DNA from: an uncultured Prochlorococcus sp. | Lineage (GTDB): Bacteria > Cyanobacteriota > Cyanobacteriia > PCC-6307 > Cyanobiaceae | Direction: 5' to 3' | Length of the DNA stretch: 27,930 bases | Assembly (NCBI GenBank): GCA_902572065.1 | Contig: CACGEL010000008.1 | Span: forward strand, 1-27,930 | Shown: piece after piece, positions 1 through 7,989 of the stretch | How positions within the stretch are numbered: position 1 is the stretch's first letter | How the letters are laid out: each line of letters starts with the position of its first letter | Program-made: the position numbers and the translations under genes | The notes under the pieces: model-generated | What the model was told of the DNA's origin: nothing | The model's database searches: none | The model's input: the letters and a program-made list of their open reading frames with translations, nothing else

Positions 1-144
1 ATCTTCATCAATTTGGGCAGCAGCCAAAACTGCGTTTGCCCCCATCATCCCTGCATTTGGAGACGTTTTCTTTGATTTTTGAGAATCACTGTTCTGTTCT
101 TGTTGCACCGGTGCACTCTCGTTGATCTTATCTGATGAAGTCAT
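1..144 (-). CDS. N-terminal part of a small cyanobacterial protein, possibly PSRP-3/Ycf65-like (partial)
   Basis: An open frame begins at an ATG (complement of 142-144) and stays open for 48 codons to the window edge, so only the N-terminus is present. The visible residues are polar and low complexity (many Ser, Gln, Asn, Lys), then a small-residue stretch reading NAGMMGANAVLAAAQIDED. No catalytic motif or conserved domain is visible. The stretch resembles my recollection of the leader preceding the PSRP-3/Ycf65 ribosomal protein domain in marine picocyanobacteria, but that domain would lie outside the window, so the identity is a weak inference. The frame, start codon and codon usage look real. 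It lies downstream of the pepP side on the same strand, after a 109-base gap. Confidence 0.5.
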   Translation of the reverse strand, partial: MTSSDKINESAPVQQEQNSDSQKSKKTSPNAGMMGANAVLAAAQIDED

Positions 145-253
145 TCAATATTAATTTGATTTAGTTAATAATTTATCAGCTTATGGTCACTTATTGATGA
201 TTTTGATCAAAAATTCTTGCTTTTATTTATTCCTTATAACCAAGAAGTTTATT

Positions 254-412
254 TTATCTATCACTAGATACGCCATAAAATTCATAAATAATTTTTTCTA
301 AAGAATCCCAAAGATCTTTAGGAATATCATTTTCTTCTGCAAACATTCCCAGTTGACTAGCTAATCCTCTGGCTTGAGATAATTTGGAATCATTAGAATT
401 AGTTTTATCCAT
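254..412 (-). CDS. small hypothetical protein, 52 aa
   Basis: A 53-codon frame runs from ATG (complement of 410-412) to TAA (complement of 254-256). The product is acidic and soluble-looking, starts MDKTNSNDSKLSQARGLASQ and ends FYGVSSDR, with a probable amphipathic helix in the middle (AEENDIPKDLWDSLEKIIYE). It has no Cys, no membrane segment and no domain I recognise. It sits 55 bases after the pepP stop on the same strand, so it could be the second gene of a pepP transcript. No clear Shine-Dalgarno sequence precedes it, which is common in this kind of genome. Its well-formed start and stop, Trp and Tyr content and helical character argue for a real short gene; a chance ORF cannot be excluded. 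Confidence 0.5.
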   Translation of the reverse strand: MDKTNSNDSKLSQARGLASQLGMFAEENDIPKDLWDSLEKIIYEFYGVSSDR

Positions 413-467
413 TTTGAATTTTTTTTATCCATATAAAATAAATCTATTAAATCAATAAGTCAAATAT

Positions 468-1793
468 TCAAGCTTCTAAATCAGAAATTTCTTTAAGAGC
501 GGCGATACTAAGAATTTCGGGTTCTTTTTCATTTACAAGGATGTCGTCTTCTATTCTTATTCCAATACCTTTCCATTTTTCATCAATACTAGGTTGTCCT
601 TCAGGGACTGGAATCCTATCACTTATGTAGATACCTGGTTCTACCGTAAGTATCATTCCATTCTGTAATGGAACATCATATTCTCCCATCCTATATGCTC
701 CAACATCATGGACATCCAAACCAAGCCAATGTCCAGTTTTATGCATATAAAGATGTTTATAAGATCCATTTTCAATTATTCCATCAGTATCTCCTCTCAA
801 GAGTCCTAGTTCCTTTAAACCTTCTACCAAAATTCTTAAAGCAACATTGTGTACATTGGTAGAATTAGAACCTTTTACAGAATTCTTGATTGCAGTTTTC
901 TGTGCTTCTAAAACAATTTCATATATAAGCTTTTGTTCTTTAGAAAACTTTCCTCCAATAGGGATAGTTCTTGTTATGTCTCCATTGTAATAATCCATTA
1001 ATGAACAACCTGCATCAACCAATAATAAATCCCCTTTATTCAAGTCAGAATTATTTAATGTGTAATGCAAAATACAGGCATTATCTCCTGAAGCGACGAT
1101 AGAGTTATAAGCAGGACCTCTTGCACCTTTCTCTAAAAAGAATCCCTCTATTAATCCTTGAATTTGTCTTTCATTTTTTTTTGAAGAAATAGATTCTCTT
1201 ACTAATTCATGAGCTTCGGCTGAAATTTGAGTAGCTACTCTCATCCTATTTATCTCAAAATCACTTTTAATTAAACGCATTTCATTGAGATAAATTTCAG
1301 GAGCTTTTATAGAATTTACTCCTATTCCTACTCTTGAACGAGCCTCAAGTTGTTGAGAGAATATTTCCAAAACAATTTTTTCAATTGCGGAATTTTTACC
1401 TATTGAAAAAACAATCTCTTCCGAAGTAGCAATATAATGTGGCAGTAAATCCTTAAATTCATTAATAGGATGAGCTTTATCAGCCTTAAATTCTCTTTCC
1501 GCGCCCTCTATACCCCATCGGAAGCCATTCCAAACCTCGCTAATAATATCTTTAGGAGCAACAAACAAAATAAACCTTTCTCCTTTTGGCTTGTGAGATA
1601 AGAAAAGAGCAACCGAATCAGGTTCATCAAAACCAGTCAGATACCAAAAATCACTATCTTGTCTAAAAGGATATTCACAATCAGCATGATGCCTAACTAA
1701 GTTAGAACTTGGAATAATAGCAACTTTACCATTTAAATTTTTTAAGAAAATTTCTCTTCTTTCTTCAAAAACTTTACTATTAGGTCTAAACAT
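468..1793 (-). CDS. pepP: Xaa-Pro aminopeptidase P (M24B family)
   Basis: The 441-aa product matches the usual length of bacterial aminopeptidase P, a cytoplasmic dimetal enzyme that removes an N-terminal residue preceding proline. The N-terminal third is the AMP_N-type domain (starts FRPNSKVFEERREIFL, then FPFRQDSDFWYLTG-like residues around 40-55). The C-terminal pita-bread domain holds the metal ligands in order: the two Asp in DAGCSLMDYYNGDITR, His in HKTGHWLGLDVHD, Glu in TVEPGIY, and Glu in GIRIEDDILV. All expected ligands are present, so it should be active. It starts at an ATG and is divergent from the DUF21/CBS gene across a 73-base gap containing a plausible promoter. Confidence 0.93.
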   Translation of the reverse strand: MFRPNSKVFEERREIFLKNLNGKVAIIPSSNLVRHHADCEYPFRQDSDFWYLTGFDEPDSVALFLSHKPKGERFILFVAPKDIISEVWNGFRWGIEGAEREFKADKAHPINEFKDLLPHYIATSEEIVFSIGKNSAIEKIVLEIFSQQLEARSRVGIGVNSIKAPEIYLNEMRLIKSDFEINRMRVATQISAEAHELVRESISSKKNERQIQGLIEGFFLEKGARGPAYNSIVASGDNACILHYTLNNSDLNKGDLLLVDAGCSLMDYYNGDITRTIPIGGKFSKEQKLIYEIVLEAQKTAIKNSVKGSNSTNVHNVALRILVEGLKELGLLRGDTDGIIENGSYKHLYMHKTGHWLGLDVHDVGAYRMGEYDVPLQNGMILTVEPGIYISDRIPVPEGQPSIDEKWKGIGIRIEDDILVNEKEPEILSIAALKEISDLEA

Positions 1794-1812
1794 GAATCTT
1801 CGGTTGGCGAGT

Positions 1813-1842
1813 TTTATAAAAAAGTGGAAGAATGAATTACAA
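1813..1842 (-). promoter_or_regulatory. putative promoter for pepP
   Basis: Read on the minus strand, TTGTAA (1842-1837) is followed after 18 bases by TATAAA (1818-1813). The expected start of transcription would be about 13 bases before the pepP ATG. The spacing is within the normal range for a sigma-70-type promoter and the site lies in the only gap between two divergent genes. AT-rich sequence produces such matches easily. Confidence 0.35.
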
Positions 1843-1866
1843 GATATTTAAAACTAATCAATTTTA

Positions 1867-2844
1867 ATGGAACCAAGTGTTTACATTCTAATTTTACTGA
1901 TAATAATAATTTTAGTAGGCTCAGCATGTTGTTCAGGAGTAGAAGCAGCTTTTTTAGCAGTCAATTCTATAAGGATTTTTGAATTAGCTTCAAAACAAAA
2001 ACCTAAAAGTTCAGCTAATCAACTACTAAAACTTAGAAAACATCTTGGAAGAACTTTAACTGTAATTACGATAACCAATAATGGTTTTAACATAATTGGT
2101 AGTCTACTTTTAGGAGTATATGGGGCCTTAATAATTAAAAGTAGTTTTGGTTTAACATTATTTTCAATTGTTTTTTACATATTAGTTGTATTACTTGGCG
2201 AAGTACTTCCTAAAGCACTAGGTACAAGATTTTCATTACAAATAGCCATATTCTCTGTTCCTATTTTGAGGATGTTAAATACTTTTATGAGGCCATTTTT
2301 AATATTAATAGAGCAATTATTTCCTGTTATCACTGCAGAAAACGAAATATCAACTGATGAAGCAGAGATTAGACAAATGGCAAAGATTGGTTCACAGAAA
2401 GGATTCATAGAGGCTGATGAAGCAGCAATGATACTTAAGGTTTTTCAATTAAATGATTTAAAAGCTAAAGATTTAATGATCCCTAGAGTATCAGCCCCTA
2501 GTCTGGATGGGTCAGCAAATCTAGATGAAATTTCAAAACTTATACTTTCAAATAATGCTCCATGGTGGATTGTTTTGGGCGATAAAGTTGACAAAATACA
2601 AGGAATAGCCAAACGTGAAAAGTTATTAACTAGTCTTATCAAAGGAGAAAATAAAAAATCACTATCTGAATTATGTGATCCTGTTGACTACATCCCAGAA
2701 ATGATAAAAATAGACAAGTTGTTAACTAGATTTGACAAGGATCATAAAGGCGTGAAAGTAGTAGTAGATGAATTTGGAGGATTCGTGGGAATAATTGGAG
2801 CAGAAGCAGTACTCTCCGTATTAGCAGGTTGGTGGCAAGAATAA
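1867..2844 (+). CDS. DUF21 (CNNM-type) membrane protein with CBS domains
   Basis: 325 aa. Residues about 1-170 form a DUF21/CNNM transmembrane domain: a hydrophobic first helix (YILILLIIIILVGSACCSG), the GVEAAFLAVNSIRIFELA segment equivalent to the GSETALTSL region of HlyC/CorC-type proteins, and LGEVLPKALG equivalent to the family's GEIxPK motif. Residues about 190-325 look like a CBS pair, introduced by FQLNDLKAKDLMIPR, a typical linker into CBS1. The protein ends soon after, so the C-terminal CorC_HlyC domain of full-length relatives is absent. Relatives are linked to Mg or Co homeostasis, but the function of this one is not established. It is first in a plus-strand unit with a GTPase, nadD and nadE, which begins 2 bases later. 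Confidence 0.8.
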   Translation: MEPSVYILILLIIIILVGSACCSGVEAAFLAVNSIRIFELASKQKPKSSANQLLKLRKHLGRTLTVITITNNGFNIIGSLLLGVYGALIIKSSFGLTLFSIVFYILVVLLGEVLPKALGTRFSLQIAIFSVPILRMLNTFMRPFLILIEQLFPVITAENEISTDEAEIRQMAKIGSQKGFIEADEAAMILKVFQLNDLKAKDLMIPRVSAPSLDGSANLDEISKLILSNNAPWWIVLGDKVDKIQGIAKREKLLTSLIKGENKKSLSELCDPVDYIPEMIKIDKLLTRFDKDHKGVKVVVDEFGGFVGIIGAEAVLSVLAGWWQE

Positions 2845-2846
2845 AT

Positions 2847-4088
2847 ATGAAGCAAATTAATATAGATAAAAGTTATTTACTTTTGAAAGAATGGTGGGAA
2901 AGTATATATCTTACAAACTATGAAAAAAGTAATCTAAATAAGGAAATCATTTCTTTTAATCAACAACTTTTCAGACTGAAAGAAAAACAATTAAGAATTG
3001 GGATTTATGGTAAAGCAGGCGTTGGCAAATCGTCAATTTTAAATTTATTATTAAACAAAAACGAGTTTAAAACCGATATTATTAATGGCTCTACAAAAAG
3101 TATTGAAGAAAAAGAGTGGTCTTTAAGACATCAAAGCCTAAACACTATCGATTTAATTGATTCTCCTGGATTTGATTTCTGTGATATTAAAGATCCTGCA
3201 AATATATTCTCACAAATTAATAGTTCAGAACTAATTTTATTTACTGTTGCTGGAGATATAAATAGAAATGAGGTATCTCAAATTCATTCATTTATCAAGA
3301 ATGGAAAAAAAATTATTCTTATTTTAAATAAAATTGATATTTGGAACGGGCATGATGTAAAAAATATTTTGAAAAATATAAGATTAAAACTTCCTCAACA
3401 TATAAATATCCCAATAATATTGAATTCAAAAAATAATATTAAGAAGCAGATAACTGATTTAATAAATAGAGATGGCGCGAGTTTATTAACTCTTAACTCT
3501 CTTCAACATGCTGATAAATTATTCTCAAAGATAAAAGAACAAAGATTAAAAAGAAGACAAAAGGAGGCTCAATCTATAATTGGTAAATTTGCAACTGTCA
3601 AAGCATCAGGAGTAGCGTTAAATCCATTAATTTTTCTAGATATTGCAGGAGGGTTTGCTTTAGATACTGCATTAGTTATTGAACTCAGCAAAGTTTATGG
3701 ATTAAATCTTAAAGGTGAATCAGCACGAAAAATAATCAACAATATTTCTTTAAATAATATTTTCCTTGGAGCTACACAAGTTGGAATAAATTCATCTTTT
3801 AATTTATTACGTAAAGTTTTCTTGGCCAGTGCTCCATTTACCCATGGTTTATCATTATTACCCTACGGACCAATTGCTATAGTACAAGCTGCAATATCAG
3901 TAAGATCCACAAGAATTGTTGGGAAATTAGCTGCTAAAGAAATATTTAGAAAAAGCAAAGGATGTATTTTAGATCCATCTAACATTATCAAAAAAATCAT
4001 AATGAAAGAACCCGACATATTTAACCATACAGAAATTTATTTATCTAATAAAAATCTTGATAATAATTTCGCTATTTTCCTACCTTGA
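2847..4088 (+). CDS. membrane-associated GTPase with DUF697-like C-terminal domain
   Basis: 413 aa from the ATG at 2847, which is preferred over an upstream in-frame TTG at 2829 because it lies 2 bases after the previous stop (TAA 2842-2844). Residues 50-200 are an Era/Obg-like GTPase domain: P-loop GKAGVGKS (55-62), G3 DSPG (105-108) and G4 NKID (161-164). The second half has hydrophobic, Gly-rich segments (for example ASGVALNPLIFLDIAGGFAL and FLGATQVGINSSF) that fit DUF697, a domain often found behind GTPases and thought to contact membranes. Its cellular role is unknown. It overlaps the start of nadD by 4 bases, so its translation is probably coupled to NAD synthesis genes; whether that reflects a functional link is open. 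Confidence 0.82.
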   Translation: MKQINIDKSYLLLKEWWESIYLTNYEKSNLNKEIISFNQQLFRLKEKQLRIGIYGKAGVGKSSILNLLLNKNEFKTDIINGSTKSIEEKEWSLRHQSLNTIDLIDSPGFDFCDIKDPANIFSQINSSELILFTVAGDINRNEVSQIHSFIKNGKKIILILNKIDIWNGHDVKNILKNIRLKLPQHINIPIILNSKNNIKKQITDLINRDGASLLTLNSLQHADKLFSKIKEQRLKRRQKEAQSIIGKFATVKASGVALNPLIFLDIAGGFALDTALVIELSKVYGLNLKGESARKIINNISLNNIFLGATQVGINSSFNLLRKVFLASAPFTHGLSLLPYGPIAIVQAAISVRSTRIVGKLAAKEIFRKSKGCILDPSNIIKKIIMKEPDIFNHTEIYLSNKNLDNNFAIFLP

Positions 4089-4675
4089 AATTTGATACTA
4101 AAAATCGAATTGCCTTATTTGGAACTAGTGCAGATCCACCAACAATTGGGCATAAGAAAATACTCGAAGAATTATCAAAAATTTATTCTTGTATTATCAC
4201 TTATGCAAGTGATAATCCTAAAAAAAAACATAAAGAAAATATTTTCTTTCGAAAACTTCTATTAGAGACACTAATAAAAGATATAAATAATCCAAAAATC
4301 ATATTTAATCAGAAAATAAGTAGCCCATGGGCAATAGAATCCATTGAAGAATGTAAGAAAACTTATACTTTTAATAAACTTGATTTTGTGATAGGAAGCG
4401 ATTTAATTACAGAAATTTTTTCATGGAAAAATTTTGATAAAATTATTCACGAAGTTAAATTACTAATAATCAAAAGAGAAGGATATCCAATTGAATCTAA
4501 TACTCTTAAGATGTTAGAAACTAATGAAGTTATCTTTGAAGTTTCTTCATTAAATATTCCAAATATTTCTAGTTCGATGGTTAGATTAAATAACAATTAT
4601 TCTAATTTACCTAAATCTTTAATCGATGTAGTAAAGAGGAATAATTTATATCAATCAATTAAGGTAGTTGAATGA
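4085..4675 (+). CDS. nadD: nicotinate-nucleotide adenylyltransferase
   Basis: 196 aa. NadD transfers AMP from ATP to nicotinate mononucleotide, giving deamido-NAD. The nucleotidyltransferase signature GTSADPPTIGH lies at residues 13-23 (the T/HxGH motif), with VIGSDLITEIFSWKNF around 102-117 matching the family's GxD...W segment, and ISSSMVR (161-167) matching the ISSTxIR motif. The only sensible start is the TTG at 4085, which overlaps the upstream stop in a TTGA arrangement; no ATG occurs near the N-terminus. The 3' end overlaps nadE by ATGA. The following gene supplies the next enzyme, which strongly supports the assignment. Confidence 0.9.
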   Translation: MKFDTKNRIALFGTSADPPTIGHKKILEELSKIYSCIITYASDNPKKKHKENIFFRKLLLETLIKDINNPKIIFNQKISSPWAIESIEECKKTYTFNKLDFVIGSDLITEIFSWKNFDKIIHEVKLLIIKREGYPIESNTLKMLETNEVIFEVSSLNIPNISSSMVRLNNNYSNLPKSLIDVVKRNNLYQSIKVVE

Positions 4676-6369
4676 AGTTTTTCCTTGCTCAATTGAATCC
4701 AATTGTAGGAGATTTAGATGGGAATGCAAAAAAAATACTCAATGTAGCTCATAAAGCTTATTCAAATTCTGCTGATATGGTTCTCACCCCAGAATTATCA
4801 TTATGGGGTTATCCTGCTAAAGATTTACTTCTAAAAAAAAATTTAGTTGAAAGGCAATATACCATTTTAGATAAATTATCCATATCGATTAACAAAAAAT
4901 ACGGGGATTTAAGTATTACTGTTGGAATTGCAGAAAAGATTGATGACTCTTTTTTTCCAAATCTTTATAATTCAGTTGTTCTTATCGAGGGTGGTAAATG
5001 GAAAACGATTGCACGTAAAATTATTCTCCCAACTTATGAAGTGTTTGATGAGAAAAGATACTTTCGATCCGAGGAAAGAGTATCTGTTATCAGCAAAAAA
5101 ATTAAAAACAAAACATATAAACTTGGAATAACTATTTGCGAAGATTTATGGGTTAATGAAAATATAGAAGGCAGAGGTATTCATAAAAAGAATCCAATTT
5201 CAGATTTAAAAAGCAAAAAAATTGATCTTTTATTAAATTTCTCTGCCTCTCCATACACGTTTAAAAAGTTTAAGTTAAGAAATAAAATCTCAAGTTTTGC
5301 TGCTCAATATCTGAAAGTTCCTGTAATATATATCAATCAAGTAGGGGCAAATGATGATTTAATTTTTGATGGAAATAGTTTCATTATCAATAAAAATGGA
5401 TCGAAAATTAAGCAATTAAAATCTTTTTCAGAAGATACGTCAAGTTGGGATATTAATGAGAATTTAAATTTAGTAGATGAAAATAAATCTTCAGAAATTT
5501 CTTCAGTATTTGATGCTTTAGTTTTGGGAGTAAAAGACTATGCTAAAAAATGCGGATTTAGATCAGCTTTGATTGGCTTAAGCGGAGGGATTGATTCGGC
5601 ACTAGTTTCAGTCATTGCAACTGCGGCATTAGGAAGTAAAAATATATTGTGCGTCTCAATGCCCTCAAAGTGGAGTTCCGAACATTCTAAAATCGATGCA
5701 AAAGATTTAGTCAAAAGACTAAAAATACGTTTAAAAACAATCTCAATTGAGAATATTATGTCCTCTTTTGATGACTCATTTTTAGAGAGTTTAAACTTCA
5801 ACGCAGTAGGAATAACAAATCAAAACATTCAATCAAGGATAAGGGGTATCCTTTTAATGGCTTTAGCTAATCAAGAAAAGCATTTACTACTCTCAACAGG
5901 TAATAAATCAGAGCTAGCTGTTGGATATTGCACACTATATGGCGATATGAATGGAGGATTATCTGTTATAGGTGATTTATATAAAACTAATGTTTTTAAA
6001 TTGTGCAATTGGCTTGATAGTGAAGACTCAATAGAAAGTAGAAAAGCATACAAATTAGATACCAGAGTTAAAATTATTGGAGATCCAATTCGTAAGAAAG
6101 CCCCCAGCGCGGAACTAGGTCCTGATCAACTTGATACTGATTCACTTCCCCAATATTCTTTATTGGATAAAATTCTTGAGGGAATTATTGAAGAAAAAAA
6201 AGATTTACAACTGCTTGAAGAAGATGGTCATACAAAAGAACAAATTTTAAAAATAATTGCACTAATTAAAAAGGCAGAATTCAAACGTAAGCAAGCTCCT
6301 CCAATACTAAAGTTAAGCAGTCAGTCACTTGGCAATGACTGGAGAGTTCCCATAGCTATCTTTAATTAA
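4672..6369 (+). CDS. nadE: glutamine-dependent NAD+ synthetase
   Basis: 565 aa two-domain enzyme converting deamido-NAD to NAD with glutamine as the nitrogen donor. The N-terminal nitrilase-type amidase domain has the catalytic triad: Glu41 (TPELSLWGYP), Lys116 (RKIILP) and Cys156 (GITICEDLW). The C-terminal synthetase domain has the PP-loop SGGIDS at 304-309 and the STGNKSELAVGYCTLYGD region typical of the family. Length and domain order match cyanobacterial NadE, so ammonia is produced internally and no separate glutaminase is needed. It starts at an ATG overlapping the nadD stop, and its own stop overlaps the stop of the convergent DUF3326 gene by 4 bases. Confidence 0.95.
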   Translation: MKFFLAQLNPIVGDLDGNAKKILNVAHKAYSNSADMVLTPELSLWGYPAKDLLLKKNLVERQYTILDKLSISINKKYGDLSITVGIAEKIDDSFFPNLYNSVVLIEGGKWKTIARKIILPTYEVFDEKRYFRSEERVSVISKKIKNKTYKLGITICEDLWVNENIEGRGIHKKNPISDLKSKKIDLLLNFSASPYTFKKFKLRNKISSFAAQYLKVPVIYINQVGANDDLIFDGNSFIINKNGSKIKQLKSFSEDTSSWDINENLNLVDENKSSEISSVFDALVLGVKDYAKKCGFRSALIGLSGGIDSALVSVIATAALGSKNILCVSMPSKWSSEHSKIDAKDLVKRLKIRLKTISIENIMSSFDDSFLESLNFNAVGITNQNIQSRIRGILLMALANQEKHLLLSTGNKSELAVGYCTLYGDMNGGLSVIGDLYKTNVFKLCNWLDSEDSIESRKAYKLDTRVKIIGDPIRKKAPSAELGPDQLDTDSLPQYSLLDKILEGIIEEKKDLQLLEEDGHTKEQILKIIALIKKAEFKRKQAPPILKLSSQSLGNDWRVPIAIFN

Positions 6370-7433
6370 GATTGCTTATTTTTAAAATTCAATTCTTGGA
6401 TATTATGCAAAGGTCTTCGAATTGATTTAGGGTTAATGCCCTCTCTTATAGCAATTATTAAACCTGCTGCCTCGAAGTAATTATCCACTTCAATGAGTTT
6501 GGGATAATTCAAATTATGGTTATCAAGATTAAGTATATTTTGATTTTTTACAGAGATTATATTTAACCCTCTTTCAATTCCAGCCAATACTGCTTCTCCG
6601 CCTAATGCCCCACTTGGAACAACAATAGATTCGATTTGACTTGGGTGTAAGGTTATATTTTGATTTTTACCATTCAAATCTATCAGGTCTGGAGCTTTGC
6701 TCAAGCCAATTAATACTGATGGCAAAAATGTATATCCTATTTCTTCGGAAGCAGCACGAGGATCTAAATTTTCATTTAATTCAATTGGACTTAATGCAGG
6801 TGCATGTGCACAGGGAACTTTGAGAAACTTACTTATCAAATGACTTATTACAGCCTCAACTCCAGCAATAGGATCAACTCCCTTCCCTTCCCTATATGAA
6901 TTTATTTCAATCAAATCTAAATTATCAGGGAATTTGGATACTATTGCAATTGCAGTTATACCTTTATTTATTAAGATTTCTCCTGCTTCAATTAAAGCAT
7001 CTGGATTTTCAATTAAACCTCCACTAATGCCTTCTGATTCAGAATCAATAACTATTCCTAAAGGTTTGTTTGTCAAAACATAAGAATCAACATCTATTCC
7101 TAATGTTGCTACACAAGCATCTGCGACTTGTAAATGTCTCATTAATATTTCATGTTCAATACTAAAATCAAAAATTATTCCAATTTTTTGCTGTTTTACA
7201 CTTTTAAGGCCAATTTCTCCTTTGACAAATCTATCTAAGCTATAACCTTCAACATAAAAAATATCTTTGCTCTTCTCAGAAAGAGAACCCCCATTCATGA
7301 CATTTGGATGAGTAATTAAGCAACCACTTGCAGAGGCTAACAATTTTGCAGTAGGAAGGGCATCACCAGCGAAGCCACCAATTTCACATCCAATCCCAGT
7401 TGGAATAATAAATATTGTTGGTGACACTGCCAT
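6366..7433 (-). CDS. DUF3326 family protein
   Basis: 355 aa starting from an ATG, soluble-looking, with conserved Gly-rich blocks: FIIPTGIGCEIGGFAGDALP near the N-terminus, THPNVMNGGSLS around 41-52, and VPSGALGGEAVLAGIERG towards the C-terminus. I recognise the pattern as DUF3326, a family found in cyanobacteria and plants with no established function. The repeated Gly motifs and alternation of beta strands with helices suggest a nucleotide or sugar-phosphate binding fold, but this is a guess. It is the last gene of the minus-strand run that begins with the ATP synthase cluster, 18 bases after ORF66. Confidence 0.8.
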   Translation of the reverse strand: MAVSPTIFIIPTGIGCEIGGFAGDALPTAKLLASASGCLITHPNVMNGGSLSEKSKDIFYVEGYSLDRFVKGEIGLKSVKQQKIGIIFDFSIEHEILMRHLQVADACVATLGIDVDSYVLTNKPLGIVIDSESEGISGGLIENPDALIEAGEILINKGITAIAIVSKFPDNLDLIEINSYREGKGVDPIAGVEAVISHLISKFLKVPCAHAPALSPIELNENLDPRAASEEIGYTFLPSVLIGLSKAPDLIDLNGKNQNITLHPSQIESIVVPSGALGGEAVLAGIERGLNIISVKNQNILNLDNHNLNYPKLIEVDNYFEAAGLIIAIREGINPKSIRRPLHNIQELNFKNKQS

Positions 7434-7451
7434 TGAATAAATTGATTAAGT

Positions 7452-7652
7452 TTATGAGTTAATAGGATCTGCTAAAACAGCATTAATTCTTATTTTCTTT
7501 TTAGAAGAATCTACTGAAGCTTTAATATCTACGATAGCCCATCTTATAACACTTCCTTTTTTCATTAGATTTTCAATAATAAATCTCCTTAAATTAATAA
7601 TTTTTATTGATACTGGACAATCTAAATAAAAATCAACCTTTCTTAATTTCAT
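7452..7652 (-). CDS. small conserved hypothetical protein, 66 aa
   Basis: A 66-aa basic protein beginning MKLRKVDFYLDCPVSIKIIN. It shows alternating beta-like and helical segments (IRWAIVDIKASVD, KKIRINAVLADPINS) and a single Cys, with no membrane helix and no recognised domain. Its start overlaps the ferredoxin stop by 4 bases (ATGA type), so it is almost certainly translated together with the ferredoxin, and the DUF3326 gene follows after 18 bases. That tight arrangement is the main evidence that the gene is real and possibly linked to ferredoxin or DUF3326 function. Confidence 0.7.
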   Translation of the reverse strand: MKLRKVDFYLDCPVSIKIINLRRFIIENLMKKGSVIRWAIVDIKASVDSSKKKIRINAVLADPINS

Positions 7653-7975
7653 TTCTGATATTGACCAAATTGATTGTTATATATATTATCTTCAACTTCA
7701 TCACCAATAATAATATGTAGATCAGACTTTGGATAAGCAACACACAAAAGAGCATAACCCTTTTCCTTTAAATCATCATTTAAACCCATTGCATCTTCTT
7801 GCTCTAATGATCCCGAAATTACCATTGAGGCACAGCTAGTACATACTCCAGAACAGCAACTGCTTGGTAAATCAATCCCATTTAGTTTAGCGGCAGATAT
7901 TATATCTTGATCTTCAGGGCATAAAAAAACATATGTCTTATTTTCAAATTCGACTTTTATATTATATTTAGACAT
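7649..7975 (-). CDS. plant-type [2Fe-2S] ferredoxin
   Basis: 108 aa. Cluster ligands fit the plant-type pattern exactly: Cys40-x4-Cys45-x2-Cys48-x29-Cys78 (SSCCSGVCTSC, then ALLCVAYP). An additional Cys41 lies beside the first ligand. It is slightly longer than PetF (about 97-99 aa), with a C-terminal tail ending NQFGQYQK, so it is probably a secondary ferredoxin rather than the main photosynthetic PetF. It begins 14 bases after the gamma subunit stop and overlaps ORF66, so it belongs to the tail of the ATP synthase transcription unit. The redox partner cannot be told from the sequence. Confidence 0.88.
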   Translation of the reverse strand: MSKYNIKVEFENKTYVFLCPEDQDIISAAKLNGIDLPSSCCSGVCTSCASMVISGSLEQEDAMGLNDDLKEKGYALLCVAYPKSDLHIIIGDEVEDNIYNNQFGQYQK

Positions 7976-7989
7976 TTCAAAGGATTCAT

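Noticed and set aside
2829..2846. TTG start of the GTPase overlapping the previous gene
   Set aside because: An ATG six codons later sits 2 bases after the previous stop and gives a normal N-terminus.
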